A DNA stretch of 64,000 nucleotides from Alnus glutinosa (Eukaryota; Streptophyta; Magnoliopsida; Fagales; Betulaceae), in the NCBI RefSeq assembly GCF_958979055.1, contig NC_084893.1, forward strand, positions 29,300,487-29,364,486, in the 5' to 3' direction. The notes under the pieces were generated by a model that saw only the letters and a list, made by a program, of their open reading frames with translations, was not told where the DNA came from and ran no database searches. A program made the translations under genes and the position numbers. The stretch's first letter is position 1; every line of letters begins with the position of its first letter. This document shows positions 13,060-26,000 of this stretch, piece by piece.

Positions 13060-13890
13060 TTTTCCTCTCTTTGTTAAGATTCTTTCCCACATCCTTACAT
13101 ATACTTTATTTAATGTAAAAACCTTCATTTGTAAACTAAAAAGCAGCTCACCCTTCTTAAACTTCTGCATTACATGCTCTCTCTCTCTCTCTCTCTCATG
13201 TGCACTCTCATGCCAAAAGCCAGTAGTGACAACATAACCATTTAAAAAATAGGTGTTGTCACATGGCACCTATGTGAAAACATAATGGTCATAATTAAAC
13301 AAAGCTTAAGACATAAGCTTCATTTAGTCTGTGCACCATACTGCAGCATCTATATTCTGGTGTTCATCAGTCAATTCATTATTGTTTGGGAGTATTATAG
13401 TTTTTACTACAAGTTTCAATTCATAATTAGTGAAATGATTACGTAAAAAATCTAACTTATCAACTACACACTCTTAATTCCAGTTATATTAAAAACTGCA
13501 GTACTTATAACATTTTCCTAGATAATTGTCCATAAGTTTCATGGGAAAAACTAGCTAAGCCATCTCATATCATGTGCGGGACTGTGCCCCTTCAACAGTT
13601 AATTTGTTGCTATTAACCGTTGACAGTGATCAGACTCCTATCAATCATGGTTGTGAAACGAAGAAAATAAAGTATATGATATGACATTCATGTGATGGTG
13701 AAAATCTTAACTTTTATAGGAAAAATTGAAAAAATTGCTGCTATAACTAATTTTACTGCCAGAAACAATTAAAAAAAGGAAGAAAGAAAATAAAACAACG
13801 CATTACCGGATTGTCCCCTTATTCCTAACATGGATGCATGGCGGCATTTTCTTTTAAACATTTTTCAAAGAACAACCAGAAGAAGAAGAA
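13060..13890. repeat. Tandem segmental duplication, copy 1
   Basis: This copy shares its order of phrases with copy 2: 'aaaaagcagctca', 'ttcttaaacttctgcattacat', 'catgccaaaagccagt', 'aagacataagcttca', 'tttttactacaagttt', 'catgggaaaaac', 'gttgacagtg', 'tcctaacatggatgcatggc' and 'cattttcttttaaacatttttcaaagaa'. It carries a (CT)11 tract at 13177-13198. No gene is recognised within it. Confidence 0.82.
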
Positions 13891-13904
13891 ATGGCACACA
13901 GTGT

Positions 13905-15180
13905 ACTTTATTTACTGTAAAAAGCTTCATTTATAAGCTAAAAAGCAGCTCAACCTTCTTAAACTTCTGCATTACATAGTCTCTCTCTCACATGTGCCCT
14001 CTCTCATGCCAAAAGCCAGTGGTCACAACATAACCTTTTAAAAAATGCACCAGGAGGTGTTGTCACATGGCAGCTATGTGAAAACATAATGTTCATAAAC
14101 AAATCTTAAGACATAAGCTTCAGTTAGTCTGTGCAGTGTGCAGCCTTTATATTCCAGGGTTTATAAGTTAATTGAGTATTGCTAGGGGTTATTACAGTTT
14201 TTACTACAAGTTTCCTTACAAACAGACCCATTGGAAATTCTCTAGATCATGGAACGTTGTGTTGAGTCAGGAGGGCTTAGGCGGTTTCCTTGAACTCCCT
14301 TTTTTAAGGCAATTCGATTTCTTATCCGCAATTCCTCCCCTAGTGTCAGACCCAGTCCTCGGAAGTTCCTCCTCTTGTGGAATTTGCCTTAATGCCGTAG
14401 CGTTTTCCTGCAAAGCTGTGGTATCGTGATCCGGCTGCCTCTCCCATTCCCACCAAGTGCTTTTCTGGTCGATCCAAGACACTGACGCGACAATCCATAA
14501 TTGGTGAAATTATTAAGTAAAAAATATGACTTGTCAATTTAATTAGTTTGTGAACTACACAGTCTTAATCATTTCACCAGTTATAAATTGTCATGTCAAT
14601 TTGTAAAGAAATTGTAATAAAAATTGTAATACTCATAGCATTTTCCCATATAATTTTCCATGAGTGCCATGGGAAAAACCAGCTAAGGTATTTCATGTGA
14701 TGTGCCCCTTCTACAGTTTGTTGCTATTGACCCGTTGACAGTGTGATCAGATCCCTATCAATCATGGCCGGCTGTGAAACAAAGAAAATAACGTATGGAA
14801 TATGACATTCGATCATGTGATAAGATCTACTATCTACTTATATATATATATATATAAAGAAAAAAAAGAAAAAAAAGGATCGATCTACTATCTAAGACCT
14901 AAAAGTGATTTACCCCAATTCCTAGACATTGTCATAAAACCCTATTCTGCGGGGTTGTTACCAAGATAGCTTGATTGGTGAAAGTCTCAAGTTTTACAGG
15001 AAAAAATTGCTGCTATAACTAATTTTACTGCAAGAAATAATTAAAAAGTAAGAAAGAAAATAACATTTAGACCACAACTCAGCTTGTCCTGCAATTAATT
15101 GTCACTTTATTCCTAACATGGATGCATGGCAGCATTTTCTTTTAAACATTTTTCAAAGAAGAACAAGAAAAAAGAGAAGA
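13905..15180. repeat. Tandem segmental duplication, copy 2 with insertions
   Basis: This repeats copy 1 directly downstream but is ~400 bp longer. Two blocks have no counterpart in copy 1: about 14225-14490 (more GC-rich, unrecognised) and about 14815-14985 (containing an AT run and A-rich tract). Either copy 2 took insertions after the duplication or copy 1 lost these parts. Confidence 0.8.
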
Positions 15181-18100
15181 AATGATTTAGTAAAAAATAG
15201 TGTTAGGATTGTTGTGACTATGCGATTTAGTAAAAAATAAAGAAAATATAACTCAAAAGATTTATGTGGTTCAACAATCTGCCTACGTTCACAAGATCGT
15301 GAGGCTAATTTTGCTTGCGCTCCGCAAATGTGGCCTTTTATTCTAGAGACATGCATAACCTCCATTTCTAACACACAGCAACCAGAAATAGGGAGGGGGA
15401 GGGGGGAGTAATTTCTCATGTCCTTTTATACATTGTTAAATTTTAGTGCAAAGGGGTTTTCTTGTTTCTCCCATGTGGGAGTTTAGCTACCCATTATTGC
15501 AAGGTGAAAAATGACATCACCCCATTCGTGCGCTGCAAATTGATATGATTTAAGAAGTCCTTTATTTCATGAATAGGGAAGCCTTTTTAGAGTTTCCTTT
15601 TCACCGATTAAACTAAACAATATAAGGTGGGGTTGGAGGAGGGACCATTCTAGATCATGTAACTTTTCCCATCCATATTTAGCTGTCCTTTCTGTCAATG
15701 TTATTGGTGTCCCTTTACTTCTCCACTTTGGCTCACAGATCGTCTCCTTTTACTGTCAAATAGTTTAGGAAATGCATGTCATGTACCCATCAACTAGGGT
15801 TGTCAATTTTTGACAACATGCGCAAATTCGACACGAACGGGTTAGAGTTGAGGGGTCTAATCAAATTTAATTAAATGGGTGAAATTAGGATTGACTTATA
15901 TAAATCTTATACTCAAACCTCGACACAACCCAAACCCGAGCTGCAAACACTAATTGCCACCCCTACCATCAACCTTGCCAAGTTGTACATGAGATGATTA
16001 ATAGCGATAGAGAAACCAAAGCACAGTAGTCTTCCCATGCACACGGGTTTCATCAATCAATGATCTTGGTCATATAAGATATATGCTACCAATTACAAGA
16101 TAATGCATTAAAATTTTATGGTCAGATTATGCTTATGGATATCTAATCAAATCAAGGGCTCAATCATTAGGATTGATTGGATCTAGCAGGGAAAAAGATG
16201 CTTCTTTCAGCTGTCAACGTTCCCTTTTATGGTCTATATCAGTGAGTATTTGTGCGGTCACGGTTAGGTTTGCTACGTAGCAATTGCTGTTTACTAGATA
16301 TTTTTCATATACATGCTCAATTTCTCTCAGTTTATTGGTATCCTAATCATAATGGAGGTTCCTCTCTATATGTCCAACATGAGACAGCAAAGTAAGAGTC
16401 TTCTGATGTTGTTTTGACCATGATTGAAATGAAATTCAGATAGTGCTGCATATGGCCTTGTTTGCAGCTATGAAAATTATATTGCATGATCTGCAATATG
16501 ACAAAACCCTTTTTATCAGTAAATCCCTCTTCGTGAGCCCAATTGTTCATCTATTTATTCTGGTTTACAAGTCAGATGGAAGTGTATAATTATGTGTTAA
16601 ACCACCATTTATCTCAGCCCAATACGTAGAACATTTAATTAAATGGGAAGTGAATGACAGAGACAATGTTCGAATTTAAGAACTTTGCCCAAATACCATA
16701 TTAAGTCACCATTTATCTTAAAAACTTATGTTAATAAAAAATCTTTTCTATGATTGATCATCTATCCACAATCCTAAAGTAAAATTTTCCCCTAATCTTT
16801 GCTTATCAATAGAGACAAAGGAAGCATGTTTCCATCATATTTCTTTAAGCATATATACATGTGTAAAAGTTAATGATTTCTATTTTCAAATCAAGCCCGT
16901 GAGCTCATAATGCCAAGTGCAATGTCACGAGGGCTGACCATGATCTAATATAATTTTTTTTAGGTAAATTGCCCAACTATTTTTTGCTTTGTATTCATCA
17001 TCTGGCTCTGGTTTGTACTAATACTAATTAAGAACTCTAAGCTGGTGTAATGTTGTCCCTTCCACTCAAGGCCAGTAAGCCTTTCTTTGTCTATTTTTAA
17101 TCCTTTACAGCAAAGACTATGCGACAGCATGATCAGACATGCAGGTTTAGAACTATATTCTAATATATTCCTCCCTTCCATGTGCCCTTCACTACTCCAT
17201 CAGATTCCACACACAGTGGCTCGATTTATAAACAACCCCAAATAGATTTCTACAAAAGCTTTTCATATTGACTAGATATACTCATTCTCCTTCTATAGAA
17301 TACCTAATCCAGATCCATGAACTTCAAAGTAAATTCAGAATAAAGAAATGAAGGAATACAGCGAAACTGAAGAGGTTCATGGTGGGCTATTGCAGCTGGC
17401 CTCATCCGCCCCGCATCAATATGTGTGCTTGTACTTAGCTCCTGTAAACATTGTAAAGTTACAGAAACACAACCAATAACAACCACATGGCCGGCTCATC
17501 AACTGTGGCCACATAAAATTGATGGACCACCTCTGGACCTTGCTTATTAAAGAGGACATGACCATCCTTGATTAACGAATCTGGAGCTAAAACATTCAAT
17601 GGGTCATTGTGTCTGGTTGGTTTGAGCATTAGCCCATCACTATCTATGAGATAATGCACCAATAGAACAGCTTAGTTCTATAAGAGAAAGGGAAAATGTT
17701 ACTCTTTCATTTTACCAGTCCCTGTACAAAACCAACTGAGTGTTCTCTTCCAACTATAACAACTACATATATGGGGAAACAAGATAATACAACCGTTAAA
17801 GTAAGCAGTAAAAAGGGAAATTTTCTTGACATGGTGTTCAGGAATCAGAATCACCATTTTCATTTCTGACAGTTCGTCCTAGTAAAAGACTATCTAACTT
17901 ACAGAGAGAGTAAAACATAAAAATCAATTTAGAAAGTAAAACATAAAAATCCATTTAGAAACTTTGAGCTCATCAATTGAGAGGCTAAACGAATAATCCA
18001 TAATAAAAAACCATTTGGATAAAAAAATACAGAAAGCCATCCCCATCACCATCTCTAGACTAAACAAAAATACCAACTACAATAATAATAGAATAAAGAA

Positions 18101-18202
18101 GGTGGTCTTGGATCCAGATCTTCTGCTTTTCTTCTATAAACAAAACATGGGGTTCCCCCCTCTACAATCCCAAAACAGATCATCTGTTCTCTTCTCTCAG
18201 CA

Positions 18203-21200
18203 ATGCCTGCAAGCCTAAGGCATCTCCTGCTTTCTCCCAGTATCTTCTCCTTCATCTTAATTCTTTCGATAAACACTCTTTTCTTCTCTTGTTGTTACTC
18301 TATTAATGAGGAGGGACAAGCTCTTTTAACATGGAAGAACAATTTAAACAGCTCCACAGATGCACTGCACTCCTGGAATCCTGCAGACCCAAGTCCATGC
18401 AACTGGTTTGGGATTCACTGCAGCTCGGATGGCAAAGTGGTCGAGATAAGCTTGAAAGAAGTAGATTTGCAAGGTCCTTTGCCTTCAAATTTACAATCTC
18501 TCTGGTCTTTGAAGACCATTATCCTATCATTAACAAATCTTACTGGCACAATTCCGAAGGAACTCGGAGAATATCGCGAGCTCAGTTTGATTGATCTCAG
18601 TGACAATTCTCTCTCAGGTGAAATCCCAGAGGAAATTTGCAGGCTAAGCAAACTGCAAACTTTATCTCTCAATTCAAATTTCCTCGAAGGTGATATTCCT
18701 TCCAATGTTGGAAGCCTCTCAAATCTTGCATATCTAACTCTCTATGACAATCAACTCAGCGGCGAAATTCCAAGGAGTATCGGAGCATTAAGAAAGTTAC
18801 AAGTCTTCCGAGCAGGCGGGAATAAAAATCTTAAGGGCGAGCTGCCTTGGGAAATTGGAAACTGCACTAATTTGGTTATGTTAGGCCTGGCCGAAACCAG
18901 TATTTCTGGAAGTCTTCCTCCATCAATCGGAATGTTGAAAAGAATTCAAACGATAGCCATTTATACGTCTCTATTGTCTGGTCCTATCCCAGAAGAGATT
19001 GGAAACTGCAGTGAGTTGCTGAACCTGTACTTGTATCAGAATTCCCTCTCTGGTCCAGTCCCAAGGAAAATTGGGGAGCTCAGCAAGCTCAAGAGTTTAT
19101 TTTTGTGGCAGAACAGCCTAGTAGGCACAATCCCAGATGAGATAGGAAGATGCAGAGAGCTGACAGTCATCGACTTCTCAGAAAATCTTCTGACAGGCAG
19201 CATACCAAAAAGTTTTGGAGAACTTTCCAAACTTCAAGGGCTTCAGCTGAGTGTTAATCAGTTATCAGGTACCATACCTTCTGAGATCTCAAATTGCACG
19301 GCTCTGACTCATCTGGAAGTCGATAACAATGACATTGGGGGGGAAATTCCTCTTCTTATTGGCAACCTAAAGAGCTTAACGCTATTCTTTGCCTGGCAGA
19401 ACAGGCTAACTGGAAATATTCCAGAGAGTCTCTCTGAGTGCCGAAACCTTCAGGCTCTTGATCTGTCGTATAACAACTTATTTGGTCCAATACCAAGGCA
19501 GATATTTGCATTGAAAAATCTCACCCAGATGCTGCTACTTTCCAATGATCTCTCAGGCTTTATACCTCCTGATATAGGAAACTGCACAAACTTGTACCGG
19601 TTACGGCTCAATGGCAATAGGATTGCAGGCACTATTCCATCGGAGATTGGAAACTTGAAGGGTCTGAATTTCGTGGACATCAGCAAGAATCGTCTTGTTG
19701 GAGGAATTCCACCATCAATATCTGGATGCCAAAGCCTCGAGTTTCTTGATCTGCATTCAAATGGACTCTCTGGTCTTGTGCCAGACACTCTGCCCAAAAG
19801 CCTGCAGTTCGTTGACATCTCGGACAATAGGCTTACAGGGCCACTGACTAATAGCATTGGGTCATTAACAGAATTATCCAAACTCAATGCTGGGAAGAAT
19901 CAACTTTCTGGCCAAATCCCAGCAGAGATCCTGTCTTGCAGTAAGCTACAACTATTAGACCTCGGGAGCAATAGTTTCTACGGCGAGATTCCAAAGGAGC
20001 TTGGTCAAATTCCAGCACTCGCAATCTCTCTCAATCTAAGCAGTAACCAACTTTCAGGTGAGATCCCATCTGAATTCTCTGGTCTTACTAAGCTAGGAGT
20101 TTTAGACATCTCCCACAACAAGCTCAGTGGCAACCTTAACACTCTGGCAAACCTTCAAAACCTTGTCTCCCTCAATGTCTCCTTCAATGACTTCTCGGGA
20201 GAATTGCCCAACACTCCATTCTTTCGGAAACTCCCTCTCAGTGACTTGACTGCAAACAGAGGTCTCAACATCTCCAATGAGGTTGTAACTACGACCGGCA
20301 GCATGGGACTGGAAGGCCACGCCAGATCAGTTATGAAGCTAGTGATGTCCATCCTCCTTAGCGCCAGTGCAGTACTAATACTACTAGCAATCTACATTTT
20401 AGTACGTGCCCGCATGGCGAGCAGGAAGCTCTTGGAAGATGACATCTGGGAAATGACTCTGTATCAAAATAAGCTCGAATTCTCCATTGATGACATCGTC
20501 GAGAATCTAACATCTGCTAATGTGATTGGCACTGGAAGCTCTGGAGTTGTGTACAGGGTGACAATTCCAAATGGAGAAACGCTAGCAGTAAAGAAGATGT
20601 GGTCATCGGATGAGTCAGGAGCATTCAGCTCTGAAATCCAGACACTGGGTTTAATCCGGCACAAGAATATAATCCGGCTTTTGGGTTGGGGATCAAATCG
20701 GAAGCTAAAGTTGCTGTTCTACGATTATCTGCCGAATGGAAGCTTGAGTTCACTTCTTCATGGTGCTGGGAAAGGAGCAGCAGAGTGGGAGGCTAGATAC
20801 GATGTCGTTTTAGGCGTGGCGCATGCGCTTGCATACTTGCACCATGACTGTGTGCCTGCTATTTTGCATGGGGATGTGAAAGCCATGAATGTGTTGTTGG
20901 GTCGTCGCTATGAACCTTTCCTTGCTGACTTTGGGTTGGCTAGGATTGTGAACAGCAATGGTGATGATGATGCTACCAAACCAAGTCAAAGACCTCATCT
21001 TGCTGGTTCTTATGGATACATGGCTCCTGGTATGTACTTTTTCCTCTACCTTAATTCAATTAGCTTAATTTTGTTTTTCTTCACTAATTTCATTTCAATT
21101 AACCACTGTTTCTTTTTTTACTTTTTGGTGTTTTTAGAGCACGCATCGATGCAGCGTATCACTGAGAAGAGTGATGTTTACAGCTTTGGAGTGGTTGTTC

Positions 21201-21595
21201 TAGAGGTCTTGACGGGAAGGCACCCATTAGACCCGACTTTGCCTGGGGGTGCATATTTGGTTCAGTGGGTTCGTGACCACTTGGCTAGCAAGAGAGACGC
21301 GGCTGACATTCTTGATCCAAAGCTCAGGGGGAGGGCTGACCCTACAATGCATGAAATGCTTCAAACGCTAGCGGTTTCGTTTCTCTGCATCAGTACCCGA
21401 CCTGATGATCGTCCTATGATGAAGGACGTCGTTGCAATGCTCAAAGAAATTCGACATGTCGAGGCCACAAGGCCGGAACCTGACATGTCAAAGGGAGGCT
21501 TGTCAGCTGCTATTCGTTCCTCGCCTCCTGCTAGGAATGTTGTTTCACAAGGCTCTTCTAATTGTTCCTTTGCTTTCTCCGATGATTCAATCTAA
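18203..21595 (+). CDS. RGI3: LRR receptor-like kinase, RGF1-INSENSITIVE type (RGI3-like)
   Basis: Two exons, 18203-21029 and 21138-21595, give 1094 residues after removal of a 108 nt GT-AG intron. Order: signal peptide (1-34), LRR N-cap with CNWFGIHC, more than 20 leucine-rich repeats to about 690, one membrane helix (~712-734), then a Ser/Thr kinase. Kinase landmarks are GTGSSG (~775), the AVKKMW lysine, HGDVKAMN catalytic loop (~888), ADFGLARI, and MAPE, which the intron interrupts. The catalytic loop has HGD instead of HRD, so the kinase is of the non-RD type, as in RGI relatives. RGI receptors bind sulfated root meristem growth factor (RGF/GLV) peptides at the plasma membrane to maintain the root stem-cell niche. 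Length, the ectodomain and conserved gene order with At4g26540 support RGI3; RGI4 is the near alternative. Confidence 0.93.
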   Translation: MPASLRHLLLSPSIFSFILILSINTLFFSCCYSINEEGQALLTWKNNLNSSTDALHSWNPADPSPCNWFGIHCSSDGKVVEISLKEVDLQGPLPSNLQSLWSLKTIILSLTNLTGTIPKELGEYRELSLIDLSDNSLSGEIPEEICRLSKLQTLSLNSNFLEGDIPSNVGSLSNLAYLTLYDNQLSGEIPRSIGALRKLQVFRAGGNKNLKGELPWEIGNCTNLVMLGLAETSISGSLPPSIGMLKRIQTIAIYTSLLSGPIPEEIGNCSELLNLYLYQNSLSGPVPRKIGELSKLKSLFLWQNSLVGTIPDEIGRCRELTVIDFSENLLTGSIPKSFGELSKLQGLQLSVNQLSGTIPSEISNCTALTHLEVDNNDIGGEIPLLIGNLKSLTLFFAWQNRLTGNIPESLSECRNLQALDLSYNNLFGPIPRQIFALKNLTQMLLLSNDLSGFIPPDIGNCTNLYRLRLNGNRIAGTIPSEIGNLKGLNFVDISKNRLVGGIPPSISGCQSLEFLDLHSNGLSGLVPDTLPKSLQFVDISDNRLTGPLTNSIGSLTELSKLNAGKNQLSGQIPAEILSCSKLQLLDLGSNSFYGEIPKELGQIPALAISLNLSSNQLSGEIPSEFSGLTKLGVLDISHNKLSGNLNTLANLQNLVSLNVSFNDFSGELPNTPFFRKLPLSDLTANRGLNISNEVVTTTGSMGLEGHARSVMKLVMSILLSASAVLILLAIYILVRARMASRKLLEDDIWEMTLYQNKLEFSIDDIVENLTSANVIGTGSSGVVYRVTIPNGETLAVKKMWSSDESGAFSSEIQTLGLIRHKNIIRLLGWGSNRKLKLLFYDYLPNGSLSSLLHGAGKGAAEWEARYDVVLGVAHALAYLHHDCVPAILHGDVKAMNVLLGRRYEPFLADFGLARIVNSNGDDDATKPSQRPHLAGSYGYMAPGMYFFLYLNSISLILFFFTNFISINHCFFFYFLVFLEHASMQRITEKSDVYSFGVVVLEVLTGRHPLDPTLPGGAYLVQWVRDHLASKRDAADILDPKLRGRADPTMHEMLQTLAVSFLCISTRPDDRPMMKDVVAMLKEIRHVEATRPEPDMSKGGLSAAIRSSPPARNVVSQGSSNCSFAFSDDSI
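21030..21137 (+). other. 108 nt stop-free intron of the RGI3-like gene
   Basis: Donor CCTG|GTATGT and acceptor TTTTTAG|AGCACG join codons to give MAPEHASM. The intron is AT-rich and T-rich as expected. Its length is a multiple of three (36 codons) and it has no stop in the gene's frame, so an unspliced transcript would still encode the whole kinase plus 36 mostly hydrophobic residues. Confidence 0.9.
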
Positions 21596-22121
21596 GAATC
21601 CAGTAAATTAAGATTTCAGAAGGCAAATTTGCTAGATGTTTTGTGCATATTCGGGCAGGGAATGAGAGACGGGTGCGGGGATCACTTGCCGAGGCACTTT
21701 GAACCCGAGACCCCTCTTTTATTTTCTGAAATTCGGGCAGAAAATTCCAGGGGATTTCGGTTCATTGCACCAAGGCAGAAGATTACAGGAGGAATTGTAG
21801 TGTATTTTGGTTTTGCAGTTTCTACTGAATGTGGCTGTTGTAAATCGCAATAATTAAATCTTTTAGAGAAATTCTGAATTTAATTAGTAAAATAGTCTTA
21901 GCGTAAGCTATGTAGCATAATTCGGGTGCTTTAGAATTGTAACTTCCTTCATGGCTCCGCCAGGCGCCAGAGAGGGGGATTATGGTGGGAATAGTGATGG
22001 CTTAACTGTCTCCTGAAGGGTGAGATGATGATTGATTGTAGGGTGCGTAGAAGGTAATATAAATGATTGGTATTTTTGGAACGATGTGGTCAGAATGTAT
22101 TGTAGGGAATGAGATTCCCTG

Positions 22122-22156
<35 letters not shown>

Positions 22157-23057
22157 GCAGTGCTCATATGGTCCCACGTTCCATACATCACATGTCCATG
22201 TGCTGTCTGAGAGAGACTTGGGACTTTCCAGCAATGAAAAACTATTTTATGTAAAAGGATACTAATCTTGCTCTATATGTGATAGGAGGAAGGACCATTA
22301 TACTTGTATGCATGCTACCAAAACAGCATGACAATTCTGCAAAAAGAATTGCTGCACATGGTTTGCGATTATAATAAATGCCCCATAGTCACCAACAGCC
22401 TGGCCCCTTCTTTACCGGAGTGGAGACTGTGGAGCTATAGATCAATTGATCTACTATGTGCAATCCTCCCCGTCCCAGGTGTGCCTATTAGCAGCCAATT
22501 TTTTGGTCTACTACAAAAAATAGGCAATTTTTGTGACCCTTTTCTTGGTTGGTGGGCCAAGAAGATATTGGACCGGATCATTGAATCAAATTGTACTGGA
22601 GAATTTCTTAGGGTTTCTCGCCCCTTTATGCATCTTGCTTCTATTTAGTTAATGAAATTATATCTTCAGAGAAGCTTTCAAATATGAATTGAATCTACAT
22701 TCAACTACTCGAGTAACTACCGTCAAAATGAGAAAATAGATACACCACACAAACAACTGGATTTCGCTAAGAGTTATCAGTGGCACATGAGAATTTCTAC
22801 ATCCAGAAATAAAAATATTGATCCCACCAACAGCATGTCTGTACTGTCACAAAGGTAATTTAAGATGACTCTGGGGTAGCTGATGCAGCAGTTTGGAGTG
22901 TAAGGCCTATAGTGACCAACTTTTTTCTGGCCAGAACAGCGCCCTTCAATTGAGAGTGTAACCCTGTCCATATCACACAATTTACAAGTGAAGTGATGAA
23001 TATAGCATATCATCCCACTTCTTAGAAGCAATGGAAGTAAGAGATCCTACTGGCGCC
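21596..23057. other. Convergent intergenic region between RGI3 and the RecX gene
   Basis: It holds the 3' UTRs of the RGI3-like gene (+) and the RecX gene (-). A (CT)16 tract lies at 22123-22154. The 114-codon open frame at 22304-22648 has no family signature I can recognise and no supporting context, so I do not call it a gene. Confidence 0.5.
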
Positions 23058-26000
23058 CTAGGGAGGATACTGTGATTCTAACTTCTTTAATATGATGCTG
23101 ACAACACCCCAGTTGAACCCACGGTACTGAAGCCACCGAACTATCCTTGATTTCCTTGTCTCTTTCGGCACATCTCGACCTCGGAGCCACTGCTTTGAGG
23201 CCTGAACAAATAAATGATCCATGGAAAGCTTTGACAAACCGACACTTGAATGTTGATCGCCAGATTTACCATCCTCAAAAACCAGTTTTACTGCCTTCTC
23301 CGCATCAACTTCACGTACTCCTTTCATCAAGAGTGCCTGATCCAACAACAATGCTCAATCATGTAAAGAACAACATTTTCCCTTGAGAATAACAGAAAGT
23401 AAATGGAAGCAATAGTCTCATTCTTTCCCTTCTTATACATCATATTTTCTTCTGTCTCTTCTATTCTAACATAGAATTTAACCCAACCAAAGCTGAATAG
23501 CAAATAATAAGCTAGTAATGGAAATTTATCAATAAGCCAATTAATAATTATTCTCACTTATAGTCTACCATGAGCTGCAAAGTGCCAGAAACCATAGTCA
23601 TCTTAGTCTACTCCTTTACTAATTAATTTATAAGGCTAAGAAACGGAGACAAGGATAGACATTTAGCTTCCAGAATGATTTCTTTTGTAATTTTCACCTT
23701 CATTTTGGATATGTGTCGATAGATTAAGGCTCAACACTTAAACTAGAAGATCGATCTCATTGAAATACAGATCAAGTGTTCTTTTCAAAGATGTAATAAA
23801 TGCTTGTGATATCTATACTAGGAAAAAAAATCAATAACTAAACGAGCGAAGCTTTCTAAGTTGAGTATACTGTTTGTTTTGGTAGAATATTCTCAAACTC
23901 ATCTGATGTTTTACAAACTGTCCCAGCAACTGGCTCTTCTACTTATTTCAGTTCTGCACTATCCTCAATAATCACAAAGAAAAATGAGCTAAATTATCAC
24001 TAAACTTGTGAGTTTGCAAGACAGACCACAGGATTTTTACACAATCTGTCCTCAAAGATTACTTTTCCTAGATACCACATCCAATATATCACATAATTAT
24101 AGAATGTCAAAAAAGTTATGGGATAAATCACTTAGAGAAAAATAATAATTTATAATTACCTAATGTTTTTTCCCCTTAAGTTCTATTGAAAGAAATTCCC
24201 ACAAAAGTAATATGCAAACTCAAGGAAGAAGCAGCTGTTGAGAAGAGAAAGATATCAAATAACATTCAAAAGAGAAACAATGCCCATGGCTAGAAAGACA
24301 ACACAGCTCTTAGACACACACATTCATTACATTGGGTTGGACACTATAGTACTAAAACTAGAAAGCTTACCTGCTTGATACGCCTTGGTCCCCAACTTGA
24401 AGTAGACCATCTAGACCGAGAAAATATTTCCGCATACAAGCTATCATTGATAAACCCCCTACAACAAAATAAAAGGGTCAAACTTGCACAAGACATGCAT
24501 ATGAAATCTATTTGGATGAGTGGAAATCTTAGGATCCAATTATGAAAGTGTATTTGAAAAATGAGATATAGATAGAATAGCCTAGAAAGGTTATCCTCAG
24601 ATCCTCAGGAAAGAGAGGAAGCAAGAAACTCCCAGGGCCTCCCCTGTGGCTAAAAGATGCTCTCAACTATTCCAGTGTTCTATTTTTTTCAATCTTTTAC
24701 TCCAGATAGACATGTAATTATAGGATATTCTCTCTGGTTTCAGAATATTCACCACTAGGTAACAAGATCCAACAATACTCAAGAGAAAACTCATGTAACT
24801 GCCGTTGTAAACCAAATTTATATCCCTTGTAAGTAACATTGAAACTATAAGGCATAAAAGAGTGCAGCTTCAGAAAAGGAAAACCCAAAGTTCACATTGA
24901 CCTGAAGATTTGATAATGTTATTTCCTGTGTTTTTAGTCCATCATTCTTATGTTGATGTGAATGGTAGGTGATAAGAGACACAGGAACTAAAACAATTCT
25001 TGCCAAGTTGCAATAGAATGAAAAGCCAATAATGGAGAAAATAGTACCCACTACCCAAGCAACTGATCCCTTCAAGTATATATATATATATATATATATA
25101 TAAGTTGTTAACAGACACCTTAAACATACTGAATATCTTAACTAGTATTTTTGCACCTTCTCTGGAAATCATTTATGACTGCCTCCACTGTATCTGGTGA
25201 AAATCTCTTCCCCTGCAATTTCTTTGTCATTTCAACAGCTGTGAATGATCTGCAAAAGAAGGAACAAGCTCAAAAACAGCTCCTAATCTTCTTCTTCTTA
25301 CAGAAGCAAACAGACGCGCATGATACATCCACTTGTAGGAAACTCATTCAAACCAGCCTCTAAAAGCGACACGTGTCATTTAAGCTATTAAAAAAGCATA
25401 TGAGAAGCACATGCAATTAAAAAAACATGTGATTCTCACATGCTAGGGACACATATCACTATTAGAAGTTGGTTTGTAGAAAATTTCCTACAAACCAATT
25501 TAAAGGAAATTTCTGTCCTAAAGTTAATGAATATAATATTCTAACCTTGTTGCAAGTAGTTTGATTGCAAATTTTTCTGCATCTTGCTTAGTTTTAAAGG
25601 CACATGATACGTCCTCTTCACAATCCTTCCCTTGATGAATACTGAACTTTTCAACAACCTCCTCAGGCTCTTCCATGAGTTCATAGTCTACAAATGCAAC
25701 ATCGTAAAGAATTTCATCTTCCAACTATAGAATTGCCATAATGTCTTTAATGCATATTCCTCCACTTTTGCATACATATAGAGCCCGATTAATAACATGA
25801 ACACAATATGCTAAAGCTGCACCACGTGGCATCTGTAGAATAATCTGTATCTACTCTTTCTAACCTACAATTACATGAAGAGAAAACAAGGTTATAAGAA
25901 CGTCCTTCTTTCATGTCCTAAAATGAACCTATGATAATACTACCTTAAGAAGCCTAACAAGTAATGGCTTGCACTCTTCCTGCTTGTCCAACTATTAGCT

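Larger units (their letters stand above)
8059..18202. other. 10 kb gene-poor interval between SFT2 and RGI3
   Basis: No conserved protein was recognised on either strand. The interval holds the SFT2 3' UTR, a SINE at 9930-10053, an A-tailed LINE-like end near 10663-10800, an 850 bp tandem duplication at about 13060-15180, many homopolymer tracts (e.g. A at 11545-11566, T at 12299-12330), and the RGI3 promoter at the 3' end. The stretch 15185-15450 includes a phrase near 'atttatgtggttcaacaatctg' that recurs in diverged form at about 61235 and looks retroelement-derived. The open frames here are short, in repeats and lack family signatures. Confidence 0.5.

Noticed and set aside
22304-22648. 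114-codon open frame downstream of RGI3
   Set aside because: No recognisable motif, codon pattern or promoter context; it lies in repeat-like intergenic DNA.
25735-25835. Apparent extra RecX exon (MPRGAALAYCV.. on the minus strand)
   Set aside because: It follows a plausible acceptor, but the frame carried from exon 2 meets a stop, and its own frame ends in TAG just before exon 3. It is left as intronic, though a pseudoexon or captured sequence is possible.
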